Shown: positions 1-5,990 of the stretch, in pieces | Layout of the letters: each line of letters opens with the position of its first letter | Numbering within the stretch: position 1 is the first letter of the stretch | Source of the DNA: a virus | Virus record (IMG/VR): IMGVR_UViG_3300020193_000137 | Span: 1 to 23,815 of that record | Direction: 5' to 3' (one strand) | Length of the DNA stretch: 23,815 nt | Made by a program: the position numbers and the translations under genes | The notes under the pieces: generated by a model | Told to the model about the DNA's origin: nothing | Seen by the model: the letters and a program-made list of their open reading frames with translations, nothing else | The model's database searches: none

Positions 1-15
1 GAGATACCACCGTGA
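1..15 (+). CDS. 3' end of an upstream gene (partial)
   Basis: Four codons (Glu-Ile-Pro-Pro) and a TGA are in frame from the window's first base. The TGA at 13-15 overlaps the GTG start of the next gene in a GTGA arrangement, the same coupling seen throughout this window. This suggests the end of a real upstream gene, but nothing can be said of its product. Confidence 0.35.
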   Translation, partial: EIPP

Positions 16-335
16 GTGATTTCGACGGGCTCGATAAGCCGGCGCGCGGCAAGGCGAAAAAGCCGAGGCGCGACAAAAACCTGTGTCTGTCCCAGGACTG
101 CGGGCGCCGCTGGACGCACTCAGACGGCGCGGGCGTGGGCTACTGTGGGCTGCACTACTACTGGAACAAGACGGCGGCCGAGCGCGAAGCATGGCGCGAG
201 CGGGACGACCTGGCGCAGCGGAATGAGGCGGACGCGAGGCAACGCAAGCCACGCTACCCCGCGCGCGCATCGGTAACGGGAAAACCCAGCAACGGCGCGG
301 CTTGTGACCGTGTTACCGATTACGAGGAGTTCTGA
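12..335 (+). CDS. hypothetical small protein with Cys/His cluster
   Basis: A 107-residue basic protein of unknown function, starting at a GTG that overlaps the upstream stop. A lysine/arginine-rich N-terminus (residues 11-22) precedes Cys25, Cys30, Cys45 and His48. The last two lie in a CGLHYY motif, so the arrangement could bind one zinc ion as a small treble-clef or zinc-knuckle-like unit. The following segment is charged and helical-looking (residues 54-78, WNKT..AEREAWRERDD), and the C-terminus is disordered. No family was recognised with certainty. Small Cys/His proteins like this are common in the accessory regions of GC-rich phages. Metal binding is an inference from residue spacing only. 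Confidence 0.65.
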   Translation: MSDFDGLDKPARGKAKKPRRDKNLCLSQDCGRRWTHSDGAGVGYCGLHYYWNKTAAEREAWRERDDLAQRNEADARQRKPRYPARASVTGKPSNGAACDRVTDYEEF

Positions 336-357
336 GCGAAACAGGGGTATCGAGGCA

Positions 358-391
358 GTAACGGCGTAACGCAGAGTAACGGAGAGTAACG
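358..391 (+). repeat. four GTAACG direct repeats before a start codon
   Basis: GTAACG occurs at 358-363, 366-371, 376-381 and 386-391, with spacings of 8, 10 and 10 bases. The last copy abuts the ATG at 392. A further GTAACG lies at 273-278 and an inverted GTTAC at 312-316. The array also contains the GGAGA that could serve as ribosome binding site for the next gene. Roughly helical-turn spacing suits a protein-binding array, but no function is demonstrated. Confidence 0.5.
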
Positions 392-784
392 ATGGAGCAT
401 TACATCGACCAGTATATGAGGAGGCCACCGGACGGCCGCGAGCAAGAAATGGCAAGAGGAATAATGACTTACATGATGCGGCAGGGTCTGGATGACGACG
501 CCGGCATGCGTGTATTGGCGCTGATGGTGGCTTGGTACATCGAGCACCGCGAGCTTTTGCTGGATTTCAGGGCGCGCCAGACCCTGTACGACATGGTCGA
601 CCGGGTGCTGCGCATCGACAAGGAGCAACTGCGGGTGGGCGCCGAGGCCAGGAGCGCAGCGCTGCAGGCGCACGAGGCGGCCCTGGAAAAGCTCGCGGGC
701 GACCGCAAGGCCGGCGCGTCCGCAGCGCGTGCGGCGCCGACCATCGCTGACGATGCGCTCGGCAAGGTGAGCGAAACGCTATGA
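392..784 (+). CDS. hypothetical helical protein
   Basis: A 130-residue protein of unknown function. It looks almost entirely alpha-helical. Residues 1-60 are rich in Met, Arg and Tyr. Residues 60-100 form a heptad-like charged helix (DMVDRVLRIDKEQL..GAEARSAAL), consistent with a coiled coil. The C-terminus is Ala-rich and probably flexible. There is no signal peptide, membrane segment or catalytic motif. The ATG follows a GGAGA sequence at 381-385 within the GTAACG repeat array. The stop at 782-784 overlaps a possible ATG at 781. It sits upstream of the HTH and primase-like genes, so an early or replication-linked role is possible but unsupported. Confidence 0.6.
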   Translation: MEHYIDQYMRRPPDGREQEMARGIMTYMMRQGLDDDAGMRVLALMVAWYIEHRELLLDFRARQTLYDMVDRVLRIDKEQLRVGAEARSAALQAHEAALEKLAGDRKAGASAARAAPTIADDALGKVSETL

Positions 785-915
785 ACCAGTCGCGATGCCA
801 AACGAAGAGGAGAGAAACGGAATTAAAGCGCCATTTCATTCCACTTTCGGTGAACGCATGTATCCGCCTATGCTCCAGTATCGCCTCGTATCGAGAGGGG
901 AAAAGGAGCGTAGAA
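785..915 (+). other. leader region upstream of the HTH gene, possible micro-ORF
   Basis: This is AT-richer than its flanks and has no strongly supported gene. Two readings compete. An ATG at 781, coupled to the previous stop, would extend the HTH protein by 45 residues. Another frame opens with ATG at 795 and gives a 56-residue ORF ending at 965. Neither has a convincing ribosome binding site, whereas the ATG at 916 has AGGAG at 904-908. I therefore treat this as untranslated leader and possible promoter region. I could not pick out a confident -35/-10 pair. Confidence 0.35.
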
Positions 916-1143
916 ATGCAAGCTGCATCTCGACGACTGAAGGCGCTTGGATCCATCACCCCTGATGTTGCTGCAGACCCGATACCGGAGTTTTGCCGAC
1001 AGCATCGATTGTCCGTGTCGCTGTACTACAAGCTCGCACCCGAGGATCGCCCCAGAGAGATTCGGATAGGGAAGAAGGTGTTAATCAGCCGCGAATCCGC
1101 CGCGGCATGGCGCATGCGCATGGAAGCCAAGGCATTGGCGTGA
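916..1143 (+). CDS. small helix-turn-helix DNA-binding protein (excisionase/AlpA-like)
   Basis: A 75-residue protein with one recognisable unit. Residues 23-40 (IPEFCRQHRLSVSLYYKL) look like the helix-turn-helix of MerR/excisionase-type small regulators. They are followed by a short basic wing (REIRIGKKVLIS, 48-59) and a final helix (SRESAAAWRMRMEAKA). Such proteins bind DNA as transcriptional regulators, excisionases or replication accessory factors. The start at 916 is chosen because AGGAG lies 7 bases upstream. An alternative ATG at 781, overlapping the previous stop, would give 120 residues. Its place just before a primase-like gene suggests a regulatory or replication-related role, which is inference. 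The TGA overlaps a GTG in the next coupled micro-ORF. Confidence 0.65.
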   Translation: MQAASRRLKALGSITPDVAADPIPEFCRQHRLSVSLYYKLAPEDRPREIRIGKKVLISRESAAAWRMRMEAKALA

Positions 1144-1307
1144 GCGAGGGCGAAGGCAGAGATCCGACCCCCCCAGCGATTGTGAGAGATGTGGCGTTTC
1201 CCGCGATGGTTTGTTCAGTTGGCAGGCCATTCATTGGGCGGGATGCGAAATTCGGCCGTAGCCGGAGGAGCGGAGCGTCGGGAGCCGCGAGGCGGGACGT
1301 TGCGTGA
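1140..1307 (+). CDS. putative coupled micro-ORF, 55 residues
   Basis: A GTG at 1140 overlaps the HTH gene's stop (GTGA). The resulting 55-codon frame ends at a TGA that itself overlaps the GTG start of the primase-like gene, again GTGA. Coupling at both ends, filling the gap exactly, is the main reason to believe it is translated. The product is basic, with an Arg/Gly/Ala-rich C-terminus and no recognised motif. The alternative is that 1144-1303 is simply a spacer and the frame is chance. Codon statistics or ribosome profiling would decide. Confidence 0.4.
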   Translation: MSEGEGRDPTPPAIVRDVAFPAMVCSVGRPFIGRDAKFGRSRRSGASGAARRDVA

Positions 1308-2743
1308 TTGCCATTCGTGATGCCATCGAGCAATTTCGCACGGCGATCCGCAACGCCGGCCTGGAACCGCCGCACGTGATTGAACCGGGCAAGCTGCACC
1401 GTTTCCCCGGAGTCGGTAAACGCACCGGCAATACGGCGGGCTGGTGCAAGCTGTTCGACGGCGGCTTGGGCGGTAGCTTCGGCGACTGGGCTTCAGGGTT
1501 CTCCGAAAACTGGCAGGCGAAGCGCGAGAAACCGTTTTCCACCGTGGAGCGCGAAGCCTTCAAGCGCCATGTGGCGGAAGCCCAAGCGCAAGCCGAGGCC
1601 GAACGCAGCGCGGGGCAGGACGAAACCGCTGCGAAGGCGGCGGCGATCTGGCAGGCGGCGGCGCCGGCGGCGGACGATCACCCCTATCTGGTCAGCAAGA
1701 GCGTGAAGGCGCACGGCCTGCGACTGCAAGACGGGGCGCTCGTGGTTCCCATGCGCGACGGGGCGGAGTTGCACAGCCTGCAATTCATCGATGCCGATGG
1801 AGACAAGCGGTTCTTGTTTGGCGGCCGCGTGAGCGGTTGTTACTTCCCTATCGGCAAGCCGGACGGCGCACTGTGTGTCGCCGAGGGGTTCGCCACCGGC
1901 GCGAGCATCCATGAAGTGATGGGCTGCGCGGTGGCCGTTGCGTTCACCGCCGGGAATCTGCTGCCGGTTGCGCGAGCGCTGCGCGCAAAGTACCCAGAGG
2001 TGCGCCTGATTGTCTGCGCCGACGATGACGCGAACACGCCGAGCAATCCGGGGCTGAGCAAGGCGCGAGAGGCAGCACAGGCGGTGGGCGGATTGCTCGC
2101 CGTACCAAACTTCGGTGCGAATCGGCCGGATGGCGCAACCGACTTCAACGACCTGCATCGGAACAAGGGGCCGGAGGCTGTGCGCGCGTGCATCGCGCAG
2201 GCAGCACCAGTTGAGTCCGGCAGCGATGCGACAGCGACACTTGCGACATCTGCGACAGATTGGGCAGAGCCACAATCCCTCGACCGCGAAGCCGCCCAGT
2301 CTGAACCCTATCCTCTGGACGCGCTGCCCGGTGCAGTGGGCGCGGCGGTGCGTGAATATCAAGCCTACGGGCAGCAGCCTGTGGCACTGGTGGCGTCCTC
2401 CGCGCTGGCCGTAGTGTCGCTGGCGGCGCAAGGCTTGTCGTCATTTAACTTCGACGCCGGCATAGACGCGCGCGACCGCGGCATCGAGCGGGTCGAAGCA
2501 TCGAATCAAGAATTCGTTGCTTGGGCGAGGCAGTTCGCCATCGCGTTTGCTCGCAAGTACGGCGAGGTTCACATCGACGACGTTCGACGCGCCGCGCTCG
2601 ATGCTGGCATGTATCCGAAAAGCCCGGGCGCGTGGGGAACGATCTTCGCTGGGAAAATCTGGCGCAAAACTGGCGAATACAGGCGATCTACCTACGTCAG
2701 CAATCACGGCCATGCGAGCCCGGTTTGGAATTGGGTTGGATGA
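1304..2743 (+). CDS. Toprim/DUF3987 primase-like protein, helicase part replaced
   Basis: A 479-residue phage/plasmid primase-like protein. Residues 20-75 resemble the N-terminal module of this family (HRFPGVGKR, GWCKLFDGG, GSFGDWASG). The Toprim domain spans about 188-285, with the expected acidic residues Glu194 (CVAEGFATG) and Asp240-Asp242 (VCADDD), and an ATDFNDLH tail. These would bind metal for primer synthesis. Residues 335-378 (PYPLDALPGAVGAAVREY...VSLAAQGL) match the start of the DUF3987 helicase-like domain. The rest of that domain is absent: no Walker A follows. From about 384 the sequence instead resembles a separate small phage protein family (DAGIDARDRGIERVEASN...KTGEYRRS...PVWNW). 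This looks like an in-frame deletion fusing two genes. Priming may persist, but helicase activity should not. The GTG start overlaps the upstream stop. Confidence 0.8.
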   Translation: MIAIRDAIEQFRTAIRNAGLEPPHVIEPGKLHRFPGVGKRTGNTAGWCKLFDGGLGGSFGDWASGFSENWQAKREKPFSTVEREAFKRHVAEAQAQAEAERSAGQDETAAKAAAIWQAAAPAADDHPYLVSKSVKAHGLRLQDGALVVPMRDGAELHSLQFIDADGDKRFLFGGRVSGCYFPIGKPDGALCVAEGFATGASIHEVMGCAVAVAFTAGNLLPVARALRAKYPEVRLIVCADDDANTPSNPGLSKAREAAQAVGGLLAVPNFGANRPDGATDFNDLHRNKGPEAVRACIAQAAPVESGSDATATLATSATDWAEPQSLDREAAQSEPYPLDALPGAVGAAVREYQAYGQQPVALVASSALAVVSLAAQGLSSFNFDAGIDARDRGIERVEASNQEFVAWARQFAIAFARKYGEVHIDDVRRAALDAGMYPKSPGAWGTIFAGKIWRKTGEYRRSTYVSNHGHASPVWNWVG

Positions 2744-3252
2744 AGATCGAACTGTCCATCACGCCGCTACATCTGTCTGAGGCTAACGCATTTGTGGCAG
2801 AGCATCACCGGCACCATAAACCAGTGCCAGGCGCCAAGTTTGCCGTTGCCGTGAGTGACCAGACCGGAAAAGTTCGTGGCGTTGCTATTGTTGGCAGGCC
2901 CATTGCGCGCCACTTTGATAATGGATGGACCTTGGAAGTGAATCGGTGCTGCACGGATGGCGCAAAAAATGCTTGCAGTATGCTCTATTCAACTGCGTGG
3001 AAAGCCGTGCGCGCCATGGGATATCGCCGACTCGTCACATATACACTCCCAGAAGAAGGTGGCGCCAGTTTGCGTGGTGCAGGTTGGAAATTACTCGGCG
3101 AAGCCGGTGGTGGTAACTGGAGCTGCAAGACACGACCAAGAGTAGACACGCATCCAACACAGAAAAAATTATTGTGGGAGGCCAAGCAAGCCATCCACGA
3201 GCAGTTGATCGACGAGGCCTGGAAGGCATTTGAGCTGCAGGAGGAACTATGA
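2740..3252 (+). CDS. XF1762 family protein (GNAT-like fold)
   Basis: A 170-residue protein recognised as the phage XF1762 family from an N-terminal helix with a histidine cluster (EHHRHHKPVPGAKFAVAV, 21-38), GVAIVGRPIAR (47-57) and GWTLEVNRCCTDG (62-74). A central segment reads NACSMLYSTAWKAVRAMGYRRLVTYT. The layout resembles a GNAT acetyltransferase core, but substrate and activity are unknown. The ATG at 2740 overlaps the primase stop (ATGA) and is preferred to an in-frame upstream start inside the primase gene. Members typically sit among phage accessory genes near replication modules, as here. The product is probably cytoplasmic, since no signal or membrane segment is seen. Confidence 0.75.
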   Translation: MKIELSITPLHLSEANAFVAEHHRHHKPVPGAKFAVAVSDQTGKVRGVAIVGRPIARHFDNGWTLEVNRCCTDGAKNACSMLYSTAWKAVRAMGYRRLVTYTLPEEGGASLRGAGWKLLGEAGGGNWSCKTRPRVDTHPTQKKLLWEAKQAIHEQLIDEAWKAFELQEEL

Positions 3253-3467
3253 CCACGCCACCGAACGAACGCGACCACCCGCTCGTGCGTGACGTGTTGG
3301 AACGCATGTCAAAAAAAACCAACCATACGGTCACGTATTACAAACGAGTGGAGGAAAACATGACCGCCGACCCGTATCTGCGCGAACGCGCTCGCGGGTT
3401 TCGCTTCGCGTGGTGCGATGGCTACGAGGCCGGGGCGCGGGAACTGCTGGCAGAGGTTCGGCCGTGA
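3249..3467 (+). CDS. hypothetical small protein
   Basis: A 72-residue protein of unknown function, coupled to the previous gene by ATGA. The first half is polar (PPNERDHPLVRDVLERMSKKT). The second half reads RERARGFRFAWCDGYEAGARELLAEV, likely two helices with one aromatic face. No domain or motif was recognised. It belongs to a run of tiny overlapping genes between the primase-like and terminase genes. Confidence 0.6.
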   Translation: MTTPPNERDHPLVRDVLERMSKKTNHTVTYYKRVEENMTADPYLRERARGFRFAWCDGYEAGARELLAEVRP

Positions 3468-3727
3468 CTACGTCAGAGACGGACGAGTGCTGGGGTGTTT
3501 CGCCGTTCGCACCGGAGCAAAGCGCGCCGATTAGCGCGCACTGCTTCGGCGACTGCGGCAAAGTCAGCGTCGGCAGTGCGCTCGCCGCGCGAGAGTTCGG
3601 CGGGCTCTTTCTGTGCCGCGAAACGAATTGCCCGTATGAGTTGAGCGTGACGCGCGACATCGGAGAAGCTGACTTGTTCGGCAAGACCTACGCTGTGCAT
3701 TTGCGCGTGTTGCGGCCCGAATCGTGA
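3464..3727 (+). CDS. hypothetical protein with four spaced cysteines
   Basis: An 87-residue protein starting at a GTG that overlaps the previous stop. An earlier in-frame ATG at 3410 would lie inside the neighbour and is less likely. It carries CFGDC (27-31) and, 20 residues on, CRETNC (51-56). The paired spacing (Cys-x3-Cys and Cys-x4-Cys) suggests a zinc-ribbon-like or rubredoxin-like site, which is inference only. The rest is beta-rich (FGGLFLC, YAVHLRVLR). No family was recognised. It is coupled to the DUF1064 nuclease gene by a shared GTGA, so the two are likely co-translated. Confidence 0.6.
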   Translation: MTTSETDECWGVSPFAPEQSAPISAHCFGDCGKVSVGSALAAREFGGLFLCRETNCPYELSVTRDIGEADLFGKTYAVHLRVLRPES

Positions 3728-4113
3728 GGCTCCACGGCAAGCTCGCGGGGTTTCGCGCAGCCCGCAAGGTTGTGGTCGAGGGCATCACGTTCGATTCGCT
3801 CGGCGAGTCACGCCGCTACCTCGAACTGCGCACGCTTGAGCGGGCCGGAGACATCAGAGCGTTGCGCGTCCACACTCGCTGGCCGTGCGCGGTGAACGGC
3901 GTACACGTTGCGACCTACATCAGCGACTTCGACTACTTCGACACCCACACCAAGGCGCACATCGTCGAGGACGTGAAGGGGAATGCGCGCTACCAGGACG
4001 ACGCGAGCAGAGTGCGGCGCCGGCTGGCCGAGGCTGTTCACGGGCTCGTCGTCAAGGTCGTTGAAAGGCCGGCGGCGAGCGGCAAACGACGACGGAGGAA
4101 GAAGGCCAGTTGA
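3724..4113 (+). CDS. DUF1064 phage endonuclease
   Basis: A 129-residue protein of the DUF1064 family, small phage nucleases with a PD-(D/E)XK-like fold. The hallmark opening is present: basic residues, then GITFDSLGESRRYLELRTLERAGDI (20-44). The likely metal ligands are Glu28, Asp68 (YISDFDYF) and Glu82/Lys85 in HIVEDVKGN. Family members are proposed Holliday-junction or branched-DNA endonucleases acting in recombination and packaging. That is family knowledge, not shown here. The C-terminus is strongly basic (GKRRRRKKAS), suited to DNA contact. The GTG start overlaps the upstream stop. All expected active-site residues appear intact. Confidence 0.8.
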   Translation: MRLHGKLAGFRAARKVVVEGITFDSLGESRRYLELRTLERAGDIRALRVHTRWPCAVNGVHVATYISDFDYFDTHTKAHIVEDVKGNARYQDDASRVRRRLAEAVHGLVVKVVERPAASGKRRRRKKAS

Positions 4114-4115
4114 CC

Positions 4116-4202
4116 ATGAGCATCGCGACCTGCGGCTGGCCGAGCCCGGCCGGCTATCGCCGCACATGCGGCTTTCACATGCGAGAAGGAGGAAACACAT
4201 GA
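4116..4202 (+). CDS. putative micro-ORF, 28 residues, two CG motifs
   Basis: An ATG at 4116, two bases after the DUF1064 stop, opens 28 codons whose TGA overlaps the next gene's ATG (ATGA). The product contains TCGWPSPAGY and RTCGFHM, so two Cys-Gly-aromatic motifs lie 12 residues apart. These recall small Cys/His phage peptides, but the frame is too short to classify. It exactly fills the gap between two genes, and its last codons contain the strong GGAGGA ribosome binding site of the next gene. Confidence 0.35.
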   Translation: MSIATCGWPSPAGYRRTCGFHMREGGNT

Positions 4203-4453
4203 ATGCCTACCAATTTGAAGCGATTGTGCGCGAACTGCACAAAGTCGCGAACTCGATCACGCCGACTGATGTTCTACCCGCAACGACGGATAACGGCAGG
4301 AGCGTGTCCAGCCTTACGGAGGCAGTGATGTATCTCGGCGACGGACTCATGGCCGTGGCGGACGCAATCAGAGGCGCGAGCGACAACGGAGTCAACGCAA
4401 TCGATCGCATCGATCAACTGTTCCAGTTGCGGGGTGGCGGCAATGCGGAGTAG
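4199..4453 (+). CDS. hypothetical helical protein
   Basis: An 84-residue protein of unknown function. The start at 4199 is set by AAGGAGGA just upstream; a longer frame from 3983 lacks support. It looks like two or three helices (NAYQFEAIVRELHKVANSI, SLTEAVMYLGDGLMAVADAI, NAIDRIDQLFQL) with a Gly-rich end. There is no membrane segment or known motif. It overlaps the next gene by 11 bases. Confidence 0.6.
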   Translation: MNAYQFEAIVRELHKVANSITPTDVLPATTDNGRSVSSLTEAVMYLGDGLMAVADAIRGASDNGVNAIDRIDQLFQLRGGGNAE

Positions 4454-5045
4454 ACGCGAGAACGAGGAAATGCGCCGCGTGATGTCGAAGGCGCGCTCGC
4501 TCCTCGACGCTGCGGACAGGGCGCATACGGACGCTTGGATTAGGCGCAATAAACGCATCGCGCGCGTCGTCGAAACACTGTACGACGCAGACATCAGCCC
4601 GCTCTATTTCGCGTGCTGGTATTGCCTTGAGTCGGGCGATTCGATGCTGGTCGACTGGTTGTTCAAGCCGCCGGATGACCTATCCTACATGCGGAAAGAG
4701 GCGAAGCACTGGGTGCGCGCGCACGCTGGCGGCTCAGCACCGCAAGCTATGCTGCGCGAAGAATCCAGCGAGGCCGAGGAAGAGGCCGATGACGAGGACG
4801 ATGACGACGCGCCGCCAGTGAACGGCGACCTGTTCCAAGAGCGCGCACCAGCAGCAGCGGAGGAAGACGATGAGGAGGAAGACGAAGACGCGGGAAACGA
4901 AGACGCCACCGCACACTCATCGGACGTACTTGCCGCTATCGGCGCAAGCCTGCCGCCCGACGACGAACTCGAAGAACTCGCCGCCCTCGACGACGACGCC
5001 CTCCTGCGAAGAGCAGGCGCTTACGGCTACCGTTCTGATGACTGA
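4443..5045 (+). CDS. hypothetical protein with highly acidic C-terminus
   Basis: A 200-residue protein in two parts. Residues 1-100 are mixed and helical: a basic start (MRSRRENEEMRRVMSKARS), an aromatic/Cys patch (LYFACWYCLESGD) and KPPDDLSYMRKEAKHWV. Residues 105-200 are extremely acidic and low-complexity, with blocks such as EEEADDEDDDD and EEDDEEEDEDAG. I recognise no family. Acidic tails of this kind occur in chaperone-like proteins and in DNA mimics that block DNA-binding host enzymes. Neither role is demonstrated. The ATG at 4443 is chosen because GGGGTGG lies about 6 bases upstream; a GTG at 4434 is possible. It overlaps both neighbours. Confidence 0.65.
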   Translation: MRSRRENEEMRRVMSKARSLLDAADRAHTDAWIRRNKRIARVVETLYDADISPLYFACWYCLESGDSMLVDWLFKPPDDLSYMRKEAKHWVRAHAGGSAPQAMLREESSEAEEEADDEDDDDAPPVNGDLFQERAPAAAEEDDEEEDEDAGNEDATAHSSDVLAAIGASLPPDDELEELAALDDDALLRRAGAYGYRSDD

Positions 5046-5292
5046 ATTCGCCGAGCAGGCCGCCGCTATCGAGCGCCGCGTGGCGCACCGCGCAGGTTGC
5101 TATCAGGTTGCGGTCTGGTTATCCGAGGCCGGCGAGTTCGCGTGGCGCGCGGTGTCAGGGCAAGACGGCTATCAGTCATGGGCGACGGAACTGCGCGGCT
5201 CCGAGGTGGGCGTGTACGACAGGCGCGTCAAGGCGTCGGACATTCTCGACGACCTGATCGCTACCGCTCGAAGTTACGGGTGGGCAGTGTGA
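5038..5292 (+). CDS. hypothetical small protein
   Basis: An 84-residue protein starting at ATG 5038, eight bases inside the previous gene. A longer frame from 4870 would run antiparallel in composition through the acidic gene and is rejected. It reads as a helix (MTEFAEQAAAIERRVAHRAG), a beta-hairpin-like part (YQVAVWLSEAGEFAWRAV) and a C-terminal helix (ASDILDDLIATARSYGW). No family was recognised. The stop overlaps the terminase small-subunit GTG, so it may be co-translated with the packaging genes. Confidence 0.6.
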   Translation: MTEFAEQAAAIERRVAHRAGCYQVAVWLSEAGEFAWRAVSGQDGYQSWATELRGSEVGVYDRRVKASDILDDLIATARSYGWAV

Positions 5293-5990
5293 ACCGGGCC
5301 AAGTCGCGCGGGCCAGCGCTCGCCGCGGTAGATGGCCTGGACGGCCGGGCGCTGCTGTTCGCGCTCTCGTGGGCGGCGACCGGCGACACCAAGCGCGCGC
5401 TCAAGCGGGCGTACCCGTCTTGCTCGTCGTGGAGCCAGGAACGGCGCTACGTGGTCGGCAAGCAACTCGAGTCCGACTCGCGCGTCATGGCGCTCGTGCT
5501 CGAACTGCGCATGCCGGCGCACCGCGAGCAGATGGTCAACTACGAATGGTTGGTGACCGAGGGCACGAGGCAGTACTACGCGGCGCTTAAGAGCGACAAC
5601 GCGACGCTCGCGCTCGACGCGCTCAAGGTGCTATCGCGCATCGTGCTCGGCGATTCGACTGCGATTCGGCCGAAGCGGATACTAGACTCAACAGACCTGA
5701 CAGACGCTGAGATTATCGACTATGACGACGGCAACGAGGGCGGCGAGCCTGCGGCGGGTGAGGGACAAGGCGCGACGGGACTTGGCGAGTTACGCACTGT
5801 TCTGCGGCGACTACCGTCCAGCCCGGCACCACCGCCTCATGTGCGCGAGTCTGCAGATGGCGATCGAAGGTTATTTGAAGCGGGTGATGATACTGGCCCC
5901 GCCGGGAGCCGCGAAGTCGACGTACTCCAGCGTCTACGCACCCTCCTGGGCACTCGCGAAGATCCAGGGCCTGCAACTCCTGGCGTGTAG
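5289..5990 (+). CDS. terS: terminase small subunit (putative)
   Basis: A 233-residue protein immediately before the large terminase. Residues 28-60 (SWAATGDTKRALKRAYPS, then SSWSQERRY) resemble the N-terminal DNA-binding helix-turn-helix of small terminase subunits, where a GN/GD-x-AYRRAYP-type motif is common. A middle helical part (YYAALKSDNATLALDALKVLSRIVLGD) would form the oligomerisation core. The small subunit recognises viral DNA and recruits the large-subunit motor. The GTG start is coupled to the upstream stop. Oddly, no stop occurs where the large-subunit gene begins at 5722. The frame stays open to 5990, giving 88 Gly/Pro/charge-rich residues from an out-of-frame 269-base overlap. 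Position strongly supports the call; sequence support is moderate. Confidence 0.65.
   Translation: MNRAKSRGPALAAVDGLDGRALLFALSWAATGDTKRALKRAYPSCSSWSQERRYVVGKQLESDSRVMALVLELRMPAHREQMVNYEWLVTEGTRQYYAALKSDNATLALDALKVLSRIVLGDSTAIRPKRILDSTDLTDAEIIDYDDGNEGGEPAAGEGQGATGLGELRTVLRRLPSSPAPPPHVRESADGDRRLFEAGDDTGPAGSREVDVLQRLRTLLGTREDPGPATPGV

Noticed and set aside
1493-2431. A 312-codon minus-strand frame opposite the primase-like gene
   Set aside because: The plus strand shows clear Toprim motifs here; the antisense product is His/Arg-rich and unconvincing.
2521-2739. Extended N-terminus for the XF1762-type protein
   Set aside because: The extra 73 residues lie inside the primase gene in another frame; the ATG at 2740 with ATGA coupling begins exactly at the family's usual N-terminus.
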